From assembly GCA_019055375.1 (NCBI GenBank), contig JAHQIW010006963.1, forward strand, positions 124,001 through 188,000: 64,000 nt of DNA, in the 5' to 3' direction. The DNA comes from Parelaphostrongylus tenuis (taxonomy: Eukaryota; Nematoda; Chromadorea; Rhabditida; Metastrongylidae). The notes beneath the pieces are model-generated. The model ran no database searches and was not told where the DNA came from. It saw only the letters and a list, made by a program, of their open reading frames with translations. The position numbers and the translations under genes were made by a program. Below, one piece after another: positions 11,622 to 22,284 of the stretch (its first letter is position 1; every line of letters starts with the position of its first letter).

Positions 11622-11667
11622 GCCCGACTGACGAGTCTGTAAGGGACGAAACACCTGTATTGAGGCT
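11622..11667 (+). ncRNA. Hammerhead ribozyme motif
   Basis: CTGACGA (11,628-11,634), stem II GTCT..GGAC, GAAA (11,648-11,651), stem III CA-CC-UG, triplet GTA with predicted cleavage after 11,659. The core is complete; stem I has G-U pairs and a mismatch. Confidence 0.7.
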
Positions 11668-11999
11668 GCACAAGAGCCCTTACCAGATAACATGACATAT
11701 TGGCCCAAACAATAATGAAGGGATTTATTGAAATTTGAGCGTGGTCTTAATGAAACACTCGAAATCAAGTATCAATGGAGAGTTACGAAGAAGAACAGAA
11801 TAGTTTGTTTATGTAGTGAAAACAATATACTGTTGCCTAACGTAGTATTCAGGTTCTTTCTGTTCTGTTTTTTTTTGTTACTCATAAGATTTAATATGTT
11901 TAATATGTGATTGAGATTTTTTATATTATCCATCATATATTCACTCTATGAGATAACAAGTCACATTCACTGAGCAATTTGTTTCGTTAAGAAAATTCA

Positions 12000-12130
12000 C
12001 AGAAATTGGTTAGCTTGGGCTTCCGGAAAGGGTGAAATGTGGGTTCAATTCTCGTCTGACGTCAAAGTTTTGCACATCACTCGACATTAATGCGTTATCT
12101 GTAACATCATACTACCGCAAAAGCGGTTAA
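12000..12130 (+). mobile_element. tRNA-derived SINE, family S2 (diverged head)
   Basis: GGGTTCAATTCTCGTCTGACG (box B arm) followed by the family tail CAAAGTTTTGCACATCACT, shared with copies at 50.0 and 58.7 kb. Box A is eroded. Confidence 0.65.
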
Positions 12131-12615
12131 GTAAGAATTCTTATTGATCGGAAAAATGCATAGAATACGTGAAACATTCTAGCAAAGTTTTAATTCAATT
12201 TGCTGCCTGTTCCTTTTTCATGGCAGTGTACGATGTGAAATAAAATCGCGAGAATGCTGATGCACGAGGAAAAGCAAGTCAATGCAATGGGCGATGGCCG
12301 CAATAGTGTAGTGTATGTGAAATGGTGGGTAGGGAAATGGAAATCGGAAATGGGTAATCACAGGTTCGAAACCTTCTTAAACTACCGAGTATTGCTTGTA
12401 CCTCAGCATTCTTGTAGTTGTAAATCTGGTAATAATCCATCTTGCCAATAGGGAAGCACAGCATGAATATTAATGGTTCGTTCTACGATAACGGATAAGT
12501 TACGCAAATATGGTTAATTAATGTTGTTTGAATTCTGAACTTCTGACTTCTGATCAGCTGTGAAAATTGCCCTATCTGTCGTGGTTATCATCACGTATAA
12601 TAGTTTTTTTTTCAG

Positions 12616-12748
12616 CCACGCAGTGAACCAGGATCCTTGCGTCGTGGGGCAGGATCCGAATACTCCGTGCCTGGCGGAATGTACGCGCCACCAGATCTCC
12701 CACCACCGCCACCATTACTGCTACCACCGACAGAATTCTATGGAACAG
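12616..12748 (+). CDS. Proline-rich cytoplasmic exon with GC donor
   Basis: The acceptor TTTTTTTTTCAG ends at 12,615. It reads in phase 0, directly continuing the 11,136 exon: PRSEPGSLRRGAGSEYS.., PPDLPPPPPLLLPPTEFYG. It ends AACAG followed by GCAAGT, the textbook form of a non-canonical GC-AG donor; no GT donor is usable before the stop at 12,799. One base is left, compatible with exons at 13,104 and 15,419. The composition continues the proline-rich tail. Confidence 0.7.
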
Positions 12749-12809
12749 GCAAGTTCTACATCTTCATCACTTGTACGACCTAGAATCGGGGCGTGGCAGT
12801 AGAGTGTTT

Positions 12810-13050
12810 AGAAGAGCTCTGCACTAAGCCAGTTCCTGATTCGCCTCGGACTCACTAAACTTTCTTCTCTCTGAGTCTAAATATTAGTATCAAATCTATC
12901 TACGAGGATAAAATCGCTTATTTGATAGACTGATAGGTCAGTGCAAGTCTTATAGGCTAGAGATCCATCCAACCATCCTAACAATCTTATCGAATGCATG
13001 GCCTACACTTAGTGGTTGACCAATGCCGAATTTGTTCTCTTTTAATGTCA
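12810..13050 (+). mobile_element. S1 SINE, diverged
   Basis: Retains the body and tail of the family: TCGAATGCATGGC followed by a GGTTGACCAATGCCGAA block, plus eroded upstream parts. It sits in the intron after the GC donor. Confidence 0.55.
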
Positions 13051-13103
13051 ATATTTCCATAGAATGCTTTACCACATATTCGTAATTCCATTGGTTTTCA
13101 CAG

Positions 13104-13174
13104 CGCACCAAGCCTACTTGCTGGATCCAGCTCGCTTGAAGAATACTAAAATCATCATTGTGTTGACACGATGA
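13104..13174 (+). CDS. Possible alternative terminal exon
   Basis: The acceptor GGTTTTCACAG ends at 13,103. In the phase left by the 12,748 donor it reads AHQAYLLDPARLKNT.. for about 23 residues to TGA at 13,172-13,174. The composition does not continue the proline-rich tail, so I rank it below the 15,419 exon; it could be an alternative end or a chance match. Confidence 0.35.
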
Positions 13175-14168
13175 CCTTTGTCAGCGTGTAAGTATAACTT
13201 TAGCTGAACGCTGAAGCAAATGTCACGTTTAGCTGTTAAGAAGATAGTTGAGGATAAGTTTGTGAGCTTCGGAGAGTAATAAGATTACTCAGGCCAAACT
13301 CGTTGTCCGTTTGATCACATGAGTGCTAACGAAATCTTTTTGCACATCACTGTTCAATACCCAGGAACACCTACGTCACCCACACAATGCAGGTGTCATT
13401 CGGAATAGTCTAGTGGAGAGTCGTTCAAGATTTTGGAGTTAATGACATATAGGGAACACTAAAGTCAGTATCCCAGTATAGTAGCTTCGAGGTGAAAAAC
13501 ACGCCCACTCCTAGGTTTTTCTTCTTAGAGTGTGGAATTGCATGGCATAGCAAACTAATTTACTGTTGGCAATGAGATGCAGCCGTTGCATACATTTGAA
13601 AGTATTTACGCGCTATGTAATTTTCCCGTCCCTTAATTAATCTCTAACGAAGAGAAAAATTGATACTCTTCCGTTAATTCCACTCTGTTTGACCCCTTTG
13701 GTGGAAACGTATTTCGTGCTTTCATTCGAACTGTAAGTAATCAGAGGATATCTCAAATCAAGTGAATTTGACTGACATATTTTATTTCTCAAATTTCTTG
13801 TTTTCGGCACTCTAACATTCGAAATAAAATTTTGTTCCACATCGACGGGTTTCTCGTCGGACAGAACTTTTTCTGATCAGATTTCGTCAAATCCTAGTAA
13901 TTTTCTAATGGTATGCTTGGTCTTGAAATGGACATCTGTGTGCGCTGTAACAATCGAAAGAAGATTAGATTACGCACTTGGTGAGCACTTCTTGTCTGCT
14001 AGGGTTTGTGTACTAGATGTAATATCGATTAGCGGCACGAATCACATATGAATTTCTTGATGATTACTAAGATTGTTTCTGATGCTTCGAAAATTTCTTT
14101 GCACTGTTATGGGTTTTCTTTTGGAAAAACGATTTGTTGAAAATAAGTTATTGTGTTTCAAAGATTGA

Positions 14169-14447
14169 CAAACTCGCCCTAAGATAAGGATCACTTCCGG
14201 AGGTCAGAAAACTCTTAATTGCATCCGAGAGTGCTTTGAAAACTTAGACATTCCGGTCCACGACTGTACTATCATTCATGCCGAGCTTTTTCTTGGACCA
14301 TTTGCTCTTCGATCACTATTCATTCCAACTGTGGAAGAAACGAAAGGCAGTGAAGAAAAGAAGACGACTGTTCTCGAACCAATTACCGGCTCTAATATCG
14401 ATCCTATCGCGCCACCTATGCTTGTAACATCGCCAAACAATTTGTGA
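14169..14447 (+). CDS. Unexplained open frame, possible exon
   Basis: Ninety-two codons free of stops, without a start codon, with protein-like composition: NCIRECFENLDIPVHDC, then AELFLGPFALRSLF, then a Glu/Lys/Thr stretch and a Pro-rich end. A weak acceptor CCGGAG at 14,201 would be in phase with the 12,748 donor, but the only 3' donor (GTGAGC, 14,443) leaves two bases and does not fit the 15,419 exon. The opposite strand is also open for about 66 codons. No family recognised. Confidence 0.35.
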   Translation, partial: QTRPKIRITSGGQKTLNCIRECFENLDIPVHDCTIIHAELFLGPFALRSLFIPTVEETKGSEEKKTTVLEPITGSNIDPIAPPMLVTSPNNL

Positions 14448-14779
14448 GCAAAATTGAAGCTATTAGATTCCCTTTACTGCACTGACATTTGAATTGCAAT
14501 ACGCTGTGCTTTTGTAGAAACACGACGACTTTTTTTTTCGGTGGTTGGCGAAGAAAAAACGCTCATGACTGAGTGAGCTCAATGAGAAACGGAAGGCAGA
14601 TGATTAGCAATGACTTAATGTCGCGAATGTTAAGATGACTCGCTGGACTGGTGCCAATGTTGCGAAATCTCATCTTGTTGCAATCGCGACACCTAATTTT
14701 CTTTTGGCTGCTACAGTTAAGTTATAAATCCTTTTGGAGAAGCAAATACATCAGTGGAGTCGACAGAATTCAGACTATC

Positions 14780-15335
14780 GAATGGTTGCTCAAAATTCAA
14801 GGGAACTACTTTGTCTAGCGAAAGATGCGCCGAAACGCCTCAAGTGTGAAATATATTTTATTCTGGCTGTTATAGCGCACTTAAATGTTTTCTTCAAAAC
14901 CCAAATATATTGTTGAAATTTTCTGCATTTGAGCTATTGCTATCTACTACAAATCAACTTTTAAAAATTGAAAAAAACGCCGTATTTCTAAAGCGGTGCG
15001 GAAAACAGCAATAATTCGGACGTGTGAAACCCGATTTTCTTTTGAGCGTTGCAGATCCTTAAGAGTCCTTTCTAAAAACCAATTGTACCGTTGAAATTGA
15101 TAAGATTTTCTCTAGCTAATAATTAAGATTCGATCATAAGAAAGCTTCTATCTGGCGAGAAATCCTCGAGTGTATCACAAAGTCTCGTTTCGACTGTTAC
15201 AGCGCCAAAAACAAGCAATTTGAAAAAACAAATTAACCATTCAAATTCACTTGATTTGAGCTATCAAATGACTACTAAAACGTTTCACAGAGACCAGAAA
15301 TACGTTTTTGCCGATTTTTACAGAAGACCTTGAAC
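14780..15335 (+). repeat. Diverged tandem array, ~160 bp unit
   Basis: Three to four units, each with the order CAAGTGTGAAAT, TTTTATTCTGGCTGTTA, AGCGC, TCCTTTCTAAAAACC and TTGAGCTATC. The same unit makes up the arms of the foldback element at 4.4 kb and the arrays at 22.3, 43.6, 61.0 and 62.2 kb. Confidence 0.65.
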
Positions 15336-15418
15336 CGAGTGGAGATAACGGGAAAGTACAGAAAAATCTGACATTGTGACCATTCTAATGAATTGGAACA
15401 CTTAGATAGTTCTTACAG

Positions 15419-15543
15419 TACCTCGATCTACACGTGTTCCACGAAATGGCCAACCGCCGTCACCACATGATCCGAAAGATCTACCGTTTCTCGATCCGAA
15501 CAGAAAACAAGAGACGCAAACTAGAGAGGAACTGATTTATTAA
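15419..15543 (+). CDS. Probable terminal exon of the proline-rich membrane protein
   Basis: The acceptor TAGTTCTTACAG ends at 15,418. Joining the single base left at 12,748 gives Val, then PRSTRVPRNGQPPSPHD, ..LPFLDPNRKQE.. and ..REELIY with TAA at 15,541-15,543. Phase and Pro/Arg-rich composition both continue the upstream tail, so this is my preferred 3' end. A second frame (YLDLHVFHEMANRR..) is also open in phase 0 but does not fit the upstream donor. Confidence 0.55.
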
Positions 15544-16995
15544 TATTAATTGTCTGGTCAGGTTATCGCTTGATGTCGATAACAAGTCAGCTGCCTCAAT
15601 CCTTCTGTCAGTTTCTGTTTCTCGTTACCATAGCTGTGCCTTGGCCTCCAATCTCGCTTGAAATCTTCTGCACGCTATTGTTTTGTGAACTAGTAGGAAA
15701 GGCGTATGCGTAAAAAATAGCTAGAACAAAAGTGATCCATTTGTGTAGCGACGCGCATGACGCCGCTGTACATACCTCTGCGTAAATGCGACGCACAACT
15801 CAACCTTTGGATTTGCGTCAAGTTTCAGTCAAAATCGTGCAAGTATGTCACGTACATATATTTATCAATGAGTTCGGGAACATCGCAGTAAATCTTATTC
15901 TAACAATTCATAAAATGCTCAAGACCTTGTTCCTGGTATTCTGAAGTGTCGTACAACTGATAATCTCACCCTCACGAAATTTCATAATACTTTCTCATGC
16001 CGGGTCTATAAAGTCAATCAAACTCATGTTTGTATGTTTGCTTTCAGTAGATTTCATGGAAAATTTTTCATGTTTAGAGAAGAAACCCTACCTGAAATTT
16101 ACCTAGGCCATGTCGGTGTCCGATGATACTCATTTTGTATTGACAGAAATAAATCCTTTTGTAGTGTTTGCTTGTCAAATCCTTTAAATTCCAGATTCAA
16201 AGGTGAATCGAAAAAATTTAGACGAACATGACCGATTTTATGCGAGAAAATTATTCACTGAGAAACAACAATTGTCAACCAAGAAATTCATCAACATTTC
16301 TTGTTTGTTGAATCTTTGCTCTCTGACTTTGTGGTCGATTGTGATGATCGTTTTATAGCTGCAAGAAAAATCGTTTTGCTATGTTGAGAAGTATTTCATA
16401 AATGATTATTAACTAACTGACCTAGTGGAAAGATCTAATAAAACTGAGTAACATAAATTTCACAAACCTTATGTGAGTTTTGGATCAATTTTCACAACGC
16501 AAAACTTATCGGCAGAAATGTTATTGAACGCTGTCAACAAGTTTTCAGGAAAAAATCGTTTGGCGTACTCTCTTACAAAATTCCAGAATGCCTATGCACA
16601 GTGAAGGCAAGATAAACTTTTGTGATTCTGTACTGATGAGTTCCAAGGTACAGTACAGACGACGATAAGATGACCTTCAAGATTTCCAACTAGTCAATAC
16701 TATAGCCGAATTTCACAGCAAAACAAGGAACTGAAAGTCTTGCTTTCACCGAATTCAACTTATGAAAGTGTTTTGGGCAGAGCAATGCGATGGCATTGGA
16801 GAAAAAACTTCAAGATTGGAAAAGTTCGTGTCTCAATTCTTGACTTCGAAAAAATCGGAGAAAAGAAGGCGCTTCTAAAATAGAAGTGAAGAATAAACTA
16901 TGACAGAAAGAATGCTTATGCGTCGTTATCTAGGAAATTGAAGACAGGGATGACTAAAGTATATTACTCGACTAGTATCCTCTCAGAGATGTTGA
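15544..16995. other. No gene recognised
   Basis: Only one short minus frame (15,608-15,796) and no splice-bounded coding stretch. Probably 3' flank of the preceding gene and intergenic sequence. Confidence 0.45.
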
Positions 16996-16997
16996 GC

Positions 16998-17290
16998 ATT
17001 GTGGGCAAATCTAGCGCAGTGCTGCGCCCAGGCTCACAGAATCTTCAATTCTTTTCGGGGTTGCAAGATGGGTATTAGGTTTTTCTGGGAGGATGAAAAT
17101 ACTGGGTTAATGCTGTAAAGTAGCCCTTTTCGAGTCACTGTGTAGGTCAGCTATGTATTCAGTCATGTTGATGAAGTTGAATGTATCCAGAAAAAAGGCA
17201 AGCACTCTGACCGTGGTTTCTGTGAGTATTGCACAATGAGCACTAGGAGTTTGCTCAACCAATGACTTAGCTTAGGAATGTGAAATCGAT
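16998..17290 (+). mobile_element. S1 SINE, diverged
   Basis: TCTAGCGCAGTGCTGCGCC replaces the head box A, and the body keeps TCTGGGAGGATGAAAA, GTCAGCTATGTATTCAGTC and GTTGATGAAGTTGAATG, each with a counterpart in the 3741 copy. Confidence 0.55.
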
Positions 17291-18665
17291 TTTGTGACGA
17301 CGTTTTAGCAACTAGTGATTTTCTTTGATAACAGTTTGACTCGATATGTCTATCAGATGCTCCATTTTAGACGGAAAAACGCTACTAAAAATCCATCTAG
17401 TGCAAGCTGTGCTTGCAGAGAACAATCTCAATAATAGTTAATGCTTTGTTATGTGGAAACATCACGACGGAACTATTTTAAAATAATCAGATTCAGTAGT
17501 AATTCAGTAAGGCCTAGTGGCTCATTACGAACAGTGAAGCTCAGCAATGGTAGACGTGTTTGAAATCATGACAGGTGCTAGAACAGTGAAAATGATTTTC
17601 ATGACCAACCGACTTCAAGAATCTTTGTTCTTCACGAGCCGACAGATAGCTCTGAAAGTGAGTCTACACAGAGGACCTAACTACGCGCGGGTTCAGTACC
17701 AATCATATTAATGCTTTCATTTCTTATGCATTTCGGCTCTTCACCTAGTGAGAAGAGCTTGTAATGCAGTGTAAGAGTGACTTGAACTTCGAACATCATA
17801 TTAGATTAGACTCTCTGCTTTTGATAACCCAAGCCGTTCGTCCTGCAGGTGTCGGAAACTTGAATCGTGGTAGAATTGATTGAGAAATCAGAAGCAAAGT
17901 GGATTGGCTGGCCCCACTGGTTTTTATCAGGCCAAGCATTCAATAACCTCTGCAATACTCAGTGAAATCAGATTTATGGCTAATCTCTAAGATCAACATC
18001 AAACGTTTTCTTTTTTTTTCTGAATTTTTCTACAAATCTAACACTAATATAAAGAACAACTCAACAATTATCGTAAGATTCGATCTTATAAATCCGTACC
18101 TGCACGAATCACGTGCTGTATATAGAACAAATTGCTGATGATCAAACACAAGGAGATCAAACCCAAGCACAGGAAGCCGATTAGACGGGGGTCGTATCGG
18201 TTGTCGCTGAAATCATTTTCATTAGGCAGCCATTGGTATCCTAGTACGTTCATAGTTAAGCGCAATAGACGCCAACGATGACGACGAAGATGTGATCGTC
18301 ACCAAAATGAAATGCCCCAAGAAAGATTTGTATTGATAATAAGAATTATGGTTCGCAAAATGTCGCACTACCATAAAATTTCATGGCTTCTTTTTTAGTT
18401 CTGAGAATTCTCTTTGATGTAAAAACTTTAGAGTTCTGCTAATATACATCTTTAATATATCTTTTTCTTGTGATAATTTTATCAGATTGCACCGTTAGTT
18501 TTATTGTAAAAAGTAAATCTCTGCTGGAAATGTGCAGTTGAAGTAGTTTTGGCGAATAAAGTAGAAGGGGAGGAAAGGAACGGTGATCGTTGTGTGGCAT
18601 CGAATGTCATGAGTTATTGTGTGGGATACTTTTGAAATTTTGATAGGAATTTATGATTATATTAG
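17291..18665. other. No gene recognised
   Basis: No frame above 60 codons on either strand and no repeat assigned. Confidence 0.45.
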
Positions 18666-18668
18666 ATG

Positions 18669-18930
18669 TTTTCTTGGGAGCGCCATAGCCGTGTGCTTGT
18701 GATGCTCGTTGGGGCGCGTGTGGAGCCGAGCTCCACCCATTACTTCTCTCCGGCAGTTAACAACAACTCCTATGGAATGCCACAGCAAGACTATCCTCAA
18801 GACTGCAAGGAGGCTCGCTCAACCAGTATTCTAAGCCGTTCAAGAAGAAGACAAAAACGAATTGAATGCTAAAAGTACTGGGATCCTTATAGTGAAAGAA
18901 AAACACCGTAATGACGGATCAAATAAAGAT
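18669..18930 (+). mobile_element. SINE-like repeat, family S4, plus copy
   Basis: Starts GGGAGCGCCATAGCCGTG and runs through GGAATGCCACAGCAAGAC and TTCAAGAAGAAGACAAA to a GGGATCC tail followed by an A-rich AAATAAAGATAAAGAAAA end. It faces the 18,978-19,225 copy tail to tail. Confidence 0.7.
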
Positions 18931-18977
18931 AAAGAAAAAAGATTAATTCAATTATGATTCAAACGACCCGTCATCAC

Positions 18978-19225
18978 ATTTCTTTATTGCACGGATCCCA
19001 TCACTTTTGACATTCGAGTCGGTCTTTGTCTTCTTCTTGAATGACGTAGAACAGTGGTGGAGCATGTCTCCTGAAATCCCGAGGATAGCCTGGCTGTGGC
19101 GTTCCAAAGGTCGTTCTTGTTGATTGCCAGCAAGTGTTGAGGAGTAGAGTTCGGCTTCGGGCGCGTCACGACGAGCATCATAACCATTCGGCCACAGCGC
19201 CCACCGATAAAAATTTAGGCAGCCA
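18978..19225 (-). mobile_element. SINE-like repeat, family S4, minus copy
   Basis: Reverse complement of its neighbour. Its head on the minus strand, GGGCGCTGTGGCCGAATGG, gives the clearest tRNA-like box A of the family (Ser/Leu-type GTGGCCGAATGG). The two copies could form a large hairpin in RNA. Confidence 0.7.
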
Positions 19226-19740
19226 TAATCTAAGTTCTACCCAAATATTTTAGTGCTTGTACTGTTGATAATCTCTTCCAGATGATGACACTGGTGAAGT
19301 ATCATCTCTAAGCAGAGTTATTCCTAGAATCGAAGAGTGAGATGGGTGTTACAAAACATTGTCGACGTTTGTTCACCTAAAGACCCTATTAGAAGGTTTT
19401 TAGAAGTGAAAAGACATCTATACATCACTTTGTCAACGTAACTCGATCAATGAATGGCTTCTTTATATTCAGTGAGATGGTAGCATCACCGGAGTACTAG
19501 CTTTTTATCAACTGAGAAACCTTTACGAAATGAGTGTACACAGTTTGCAATCAAAACGCAGAATTTTGATGATTAAAAACAATAAAAGAGAATTAGGTAC
19601 ATTTCCCCGATATGCACCCTATTTCAGCCCCTTGTAAAAAGCATATCCCTTGATTTATTCTGACTTTCTAGGGAAAGGTTTGATCGCCTAAATCCCTAAA
19701 ATCTAAACGGTGTATTTTATTTTTCTAATGGTTTTTACAT
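19226..19740. other. No gene recognised
   Basis: AT-rich flank of the Penelope-like element, with no coding signal. Confidence 0.4.
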
Positions 19741-19859
19741 TTTCTTCTGTTTAGCCGTTCCGAGGTGTTAATGATATTATTTATTAAATATTAGCGAAGC
19801 ATACAACAATACAGTTAGTAATGCAGCTTGAATACACCTATCCTTACTTACTAAAACTC

Positions 19860-20721
19860 ATAAGTTGGTATGCACTGATGATCTTTTGCCTACTAATTCA
19901 TCAAATTTCAAAGTTAGACCCATCATCAGCTGCGTAGGCGGACCAACGGACAGGATAATGTGGTTTTTAAACTAATACCAGTCCAATTACTAGAGCACAT
20001 TCCAGCCCATATCACAAACACCCAAATGTTCTGGACCATTTACGTAACGCGTCTCCGAACAACGCATACGTGATGGAATCTTCTGACGTAACCGCCCTTT
20101 ATACAAAGGTGTCGAATGATTCCGCAATGCAAGCCATATACAAGCTTTTAACGAGCACGAAAGGACCACAAACATGTATGGCTTTTCCATTGGGCAGGTT
20201 ATGGCTCTCTTAAGAGAGTGCTAAACTGTTCAATCTCTAGATAGTCCGGGAACTATTTTGCTCAAATCAGAGGGCTGGCAATGGGACAACGACTAGCGCC
20301 TATTTTTGCTATAGCCTTTATGTCTAAAGTTGAGAGCCCATTAATCGAACTCCGGCCGGTACTCTACTGTAGATACATAGATGACTGCTTTGTCGTCTGC
20401 TGAACCCAAGAGGAGATGGACAAATGCTTTGAATTGCTGAAAAGTCAGTCAGAGTACATAAAGTTCACCCGTGAGAAACCGAAAGCAAATTGGCTCCCTT
20501 TTTTGAACGCTCTGGTGAACCTGTCCAAAAACTCCTACAATACAAAATGGTACCGTAAACCAAGCAACAGAAACACCTTGGTTCACTACCTATCAGCCCA
20601 TCCTTCACACATAAAACGCGCAATACTTGAGAATATGTTCCGAACAGCGTCAAATGTGTGCACAGGGAAGAAACACAACGTAGAATCCCTAAGCTTGGCG
20701 CGAAAAAACAGCCATCTCTAA
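19860..20721 (+). pseudogene. Penelope-type reverse transcriptase, broken
   Basis: Pieces in several frames match the RT of copy B: VRPIISC-like region near 19,910, then GLAMGQRLAP (about 20,270-20,300), YCRYIDDCFVVC holding the catalytic YIDD at about 20,361-20,400, then a stop (TGA at 20,401). The 101-residue frame 20,416-20,721 follows with FTREKPKANWLPFLN and WYRKPSNRNTLVHYL, the thumb-side motifs. At least three stops or shifts show it is dead, although the YIDD site itself survives. Confidence 0.85.
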
Positions 20722-20770
20722 TGGCTACGATAAGGTAGGAGCTTCTCAGGTTAGATTTAGAGGAAATTCT

Positions 20771-21380
20771 ATGCTCCCAAACGATAAGTCTGACGAAAAT
20801 AAGGTTCCTTTTCTCCTGCCTTTTATCTCTAACGAAATAAGTACAGCTATTAAGCGATGCCTAAAAAGAGCAGGTTTGGATAATTCGGTAGCAATAGTTG
20901 AAATACCTCCAAAAACACTAAAGCGTCAATTAGTCCGCAACCGATTGTATGACCGCCTCTGCGAAACTAATGATTGCAAAGTTTGTCCGAACGGCAGAGA
21001 CGGCGACTGTATGAGATCGGGTATAATTTACCTGATCTCTTGCGATATGCGGCGAAGAGTACATTGGCGAAATGGGTAGACCACTATTCCTCCGTGTAAA
21101 AGAGCACCTAGCTGGGTTACGCAACTGTGATTCAGAAACTCCACTAGGCACGCATAGGGACCAAAAACATGCAGGAGTTCTGTTCGGCGTCAAATTCACG
21201 ATCCTCGCACAGTAATCAAGAACATCTGCGCGTAAAACATTAGAAGCCTTTTGTATATATAACAAAGGCCCGAAAATGGACCGAAAAGAGGAGTCCCTCG
21301 TAATCACGCGTGACCTCGAACCATACCTCAGGCTGATTTTTCCGGCCCGAGTTAGGCACAGCCCACTGATGCATTGACCT
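20771..21380 (+). pseudogene. Penelope-type GIY-YIG endonuclease, frameshifted
   Basis: The frame opens MLPNDKSDENKVPFLLP and reaches the Cys pair CKVCPN and GIIYLISCD, the first half of the GIY-YIG motif. A one-base shift near 21,045 moves the second half (EYIGE..GRPLFLRVKEHLAG) to another frame, and further pieces run to the SPLMH end at about 21,378. Copy B carries the same domain with GTIYLISC and EYIGGTGRPLFLR in one frame. Confidence 0.8.
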
Positions 21381-21546
21381 TAAGCGGCTGGTCTTCAATT
21401 AGTAATTGATAGACCCAAATATCAAATACGGTGAGTGTTTTGAAATGAAGCTTTTACTATGCGATCCAAAACACATCTCTAACGTTTTCTGCAAGGGTTA
21501 TGGAGGTTTTTGGCTTAGTGGATTGTGGGTCAATGTGATCTTTCCA

Positions 21547-21581
21547 GGCTCTGACGAAGGCGACCCGCCGAAACGTTAGCC
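21547..21581 (+). ncRNA. Compact hammerhead ribozyme in PLE terminal repeat
   Basis: Stem I GGCT/AGCC is fully paired. The core CTGACGA is at 21,551-21,557, stem II GGCG/CGCC has loop ACC, and GAAA is at 21,570-21,573. The segment ACGT then makes a palindromic stem III with no loop, followed by T and cleavage. A single molecule cannot close this stem, so action as a dimer is expected, as described for hammerheads of Penelope-like elements. One extra A precedes stem II. Confidence 0.75.
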
Positions 21582-21731
21582 ACCTCGAATATTGTGTATT
21601 TAAGCTGCATTACTAACTGTATTGTTGTATGCTTCGCTAATATTTAATAAATAATATCAATAACACCTTGGAACGGCTAAACAGAAGAAACTATTTAAAC
21701 TTTGCCGAGGTTAATAGATAGTCGGTCTTGG

Positions 21732-22060
21732 GCTTTTATATTATATGATGTAACAATGAAAATAAATTTTATTGCAGACTCAAGATTTTTTGCTAGGCAC
21801 AGCTTCTCCTTCAAACTTTCAAACCGCGATGGCGCGAATTTCAGTATTTTCAATGATGCTGTTAGCTTCTGATAGGAACTTTTCAATGCGTTGTTCCAGA
21901 TAAAAGAATATTGGGTTTCGCACTTGGCGCGCAATTCTCGTCGGCGAGGATGTGAGTGTTCCCGAATCAGTTTCCAACCCTAATGCTGACCCCGTCACGA
22001 CACGGCTTGTATCAACGCTAAGCAATTGGTGAGCAGAAGTTAAGCTTCATTCGATGTTCT
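21732..22060 (-). repeat. Tandem-array unit, minus orientation
   Basis: On the minus strand it has the order seen at 14.8 and 22.3 kb: AAGTGCGAAACCCAATATTC, GGAACAACGCATTGAAAAG, then an AT-rich CTATC-type end. It directly follows PLE copy A. Confidence 0.55.
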
Positions 22061-22284
22061 TTCCCTCACCGACGTTTGGCTTATACCACGCCATGCTTTC
22101 GTAAGAACCTGATTTCTTTATTTTCAATAGTTGATAGAATAAAACGCTCAGGAATATGGAGCTTTAATGATAACCAGGGAGAAATTTGGAAGGAGATTGA
22201 GACACAGTGGCCTAATGCCGTTTGTTACGAATGTTTCCAAAGCGCGATGGTTCGATGCCGGTGTTGTCAAAAATAAGAAAAAAG

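Larger units (their letters stand above)
11495..11770. mobile_element. Hammerhead-bearing repeat, inverted pair
   Basis: Two arms meet near 11,610 as reverse complements: left from TTCATTATTATTTGAGCC, right to the AATGAAACACTCGAAAT block at about 11,762. Each arm encodes a hammerhead motif pointing outward from the centre. The outer block (CTCAAATTTCAATA..) recurs at 59.9 and 61.0 kb. It lies in the intron after 11,295. The open frames crossing it are incidental. Confidence 0.75.
19741..21731 (+). mobile_element. Penelope-like element, copy A
   Basis: Order: a 94-base end, reverse transcriptase frame with stops and frameshifts, GIY-YIG endonuclease frame, then a terminal repeat containing a hammerhead motif. 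The left end (19,741-19,834, TTTCTTCTGTTTAGCCG..) is the reverse complement of 21,597-21,690, so the terminal repeats are inverted, one of the arrangements known for Penelope-like elements. A further block (GATAGTCGGTCTTGGG) follows the right end and is shared with copy B. RT plus GIY-YIG is the defining pair for this retroelement class. Copies B, C, D and E lie at 25.1, 29.0, 34.1 and 34.7 kb. Confidence 0.9.
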
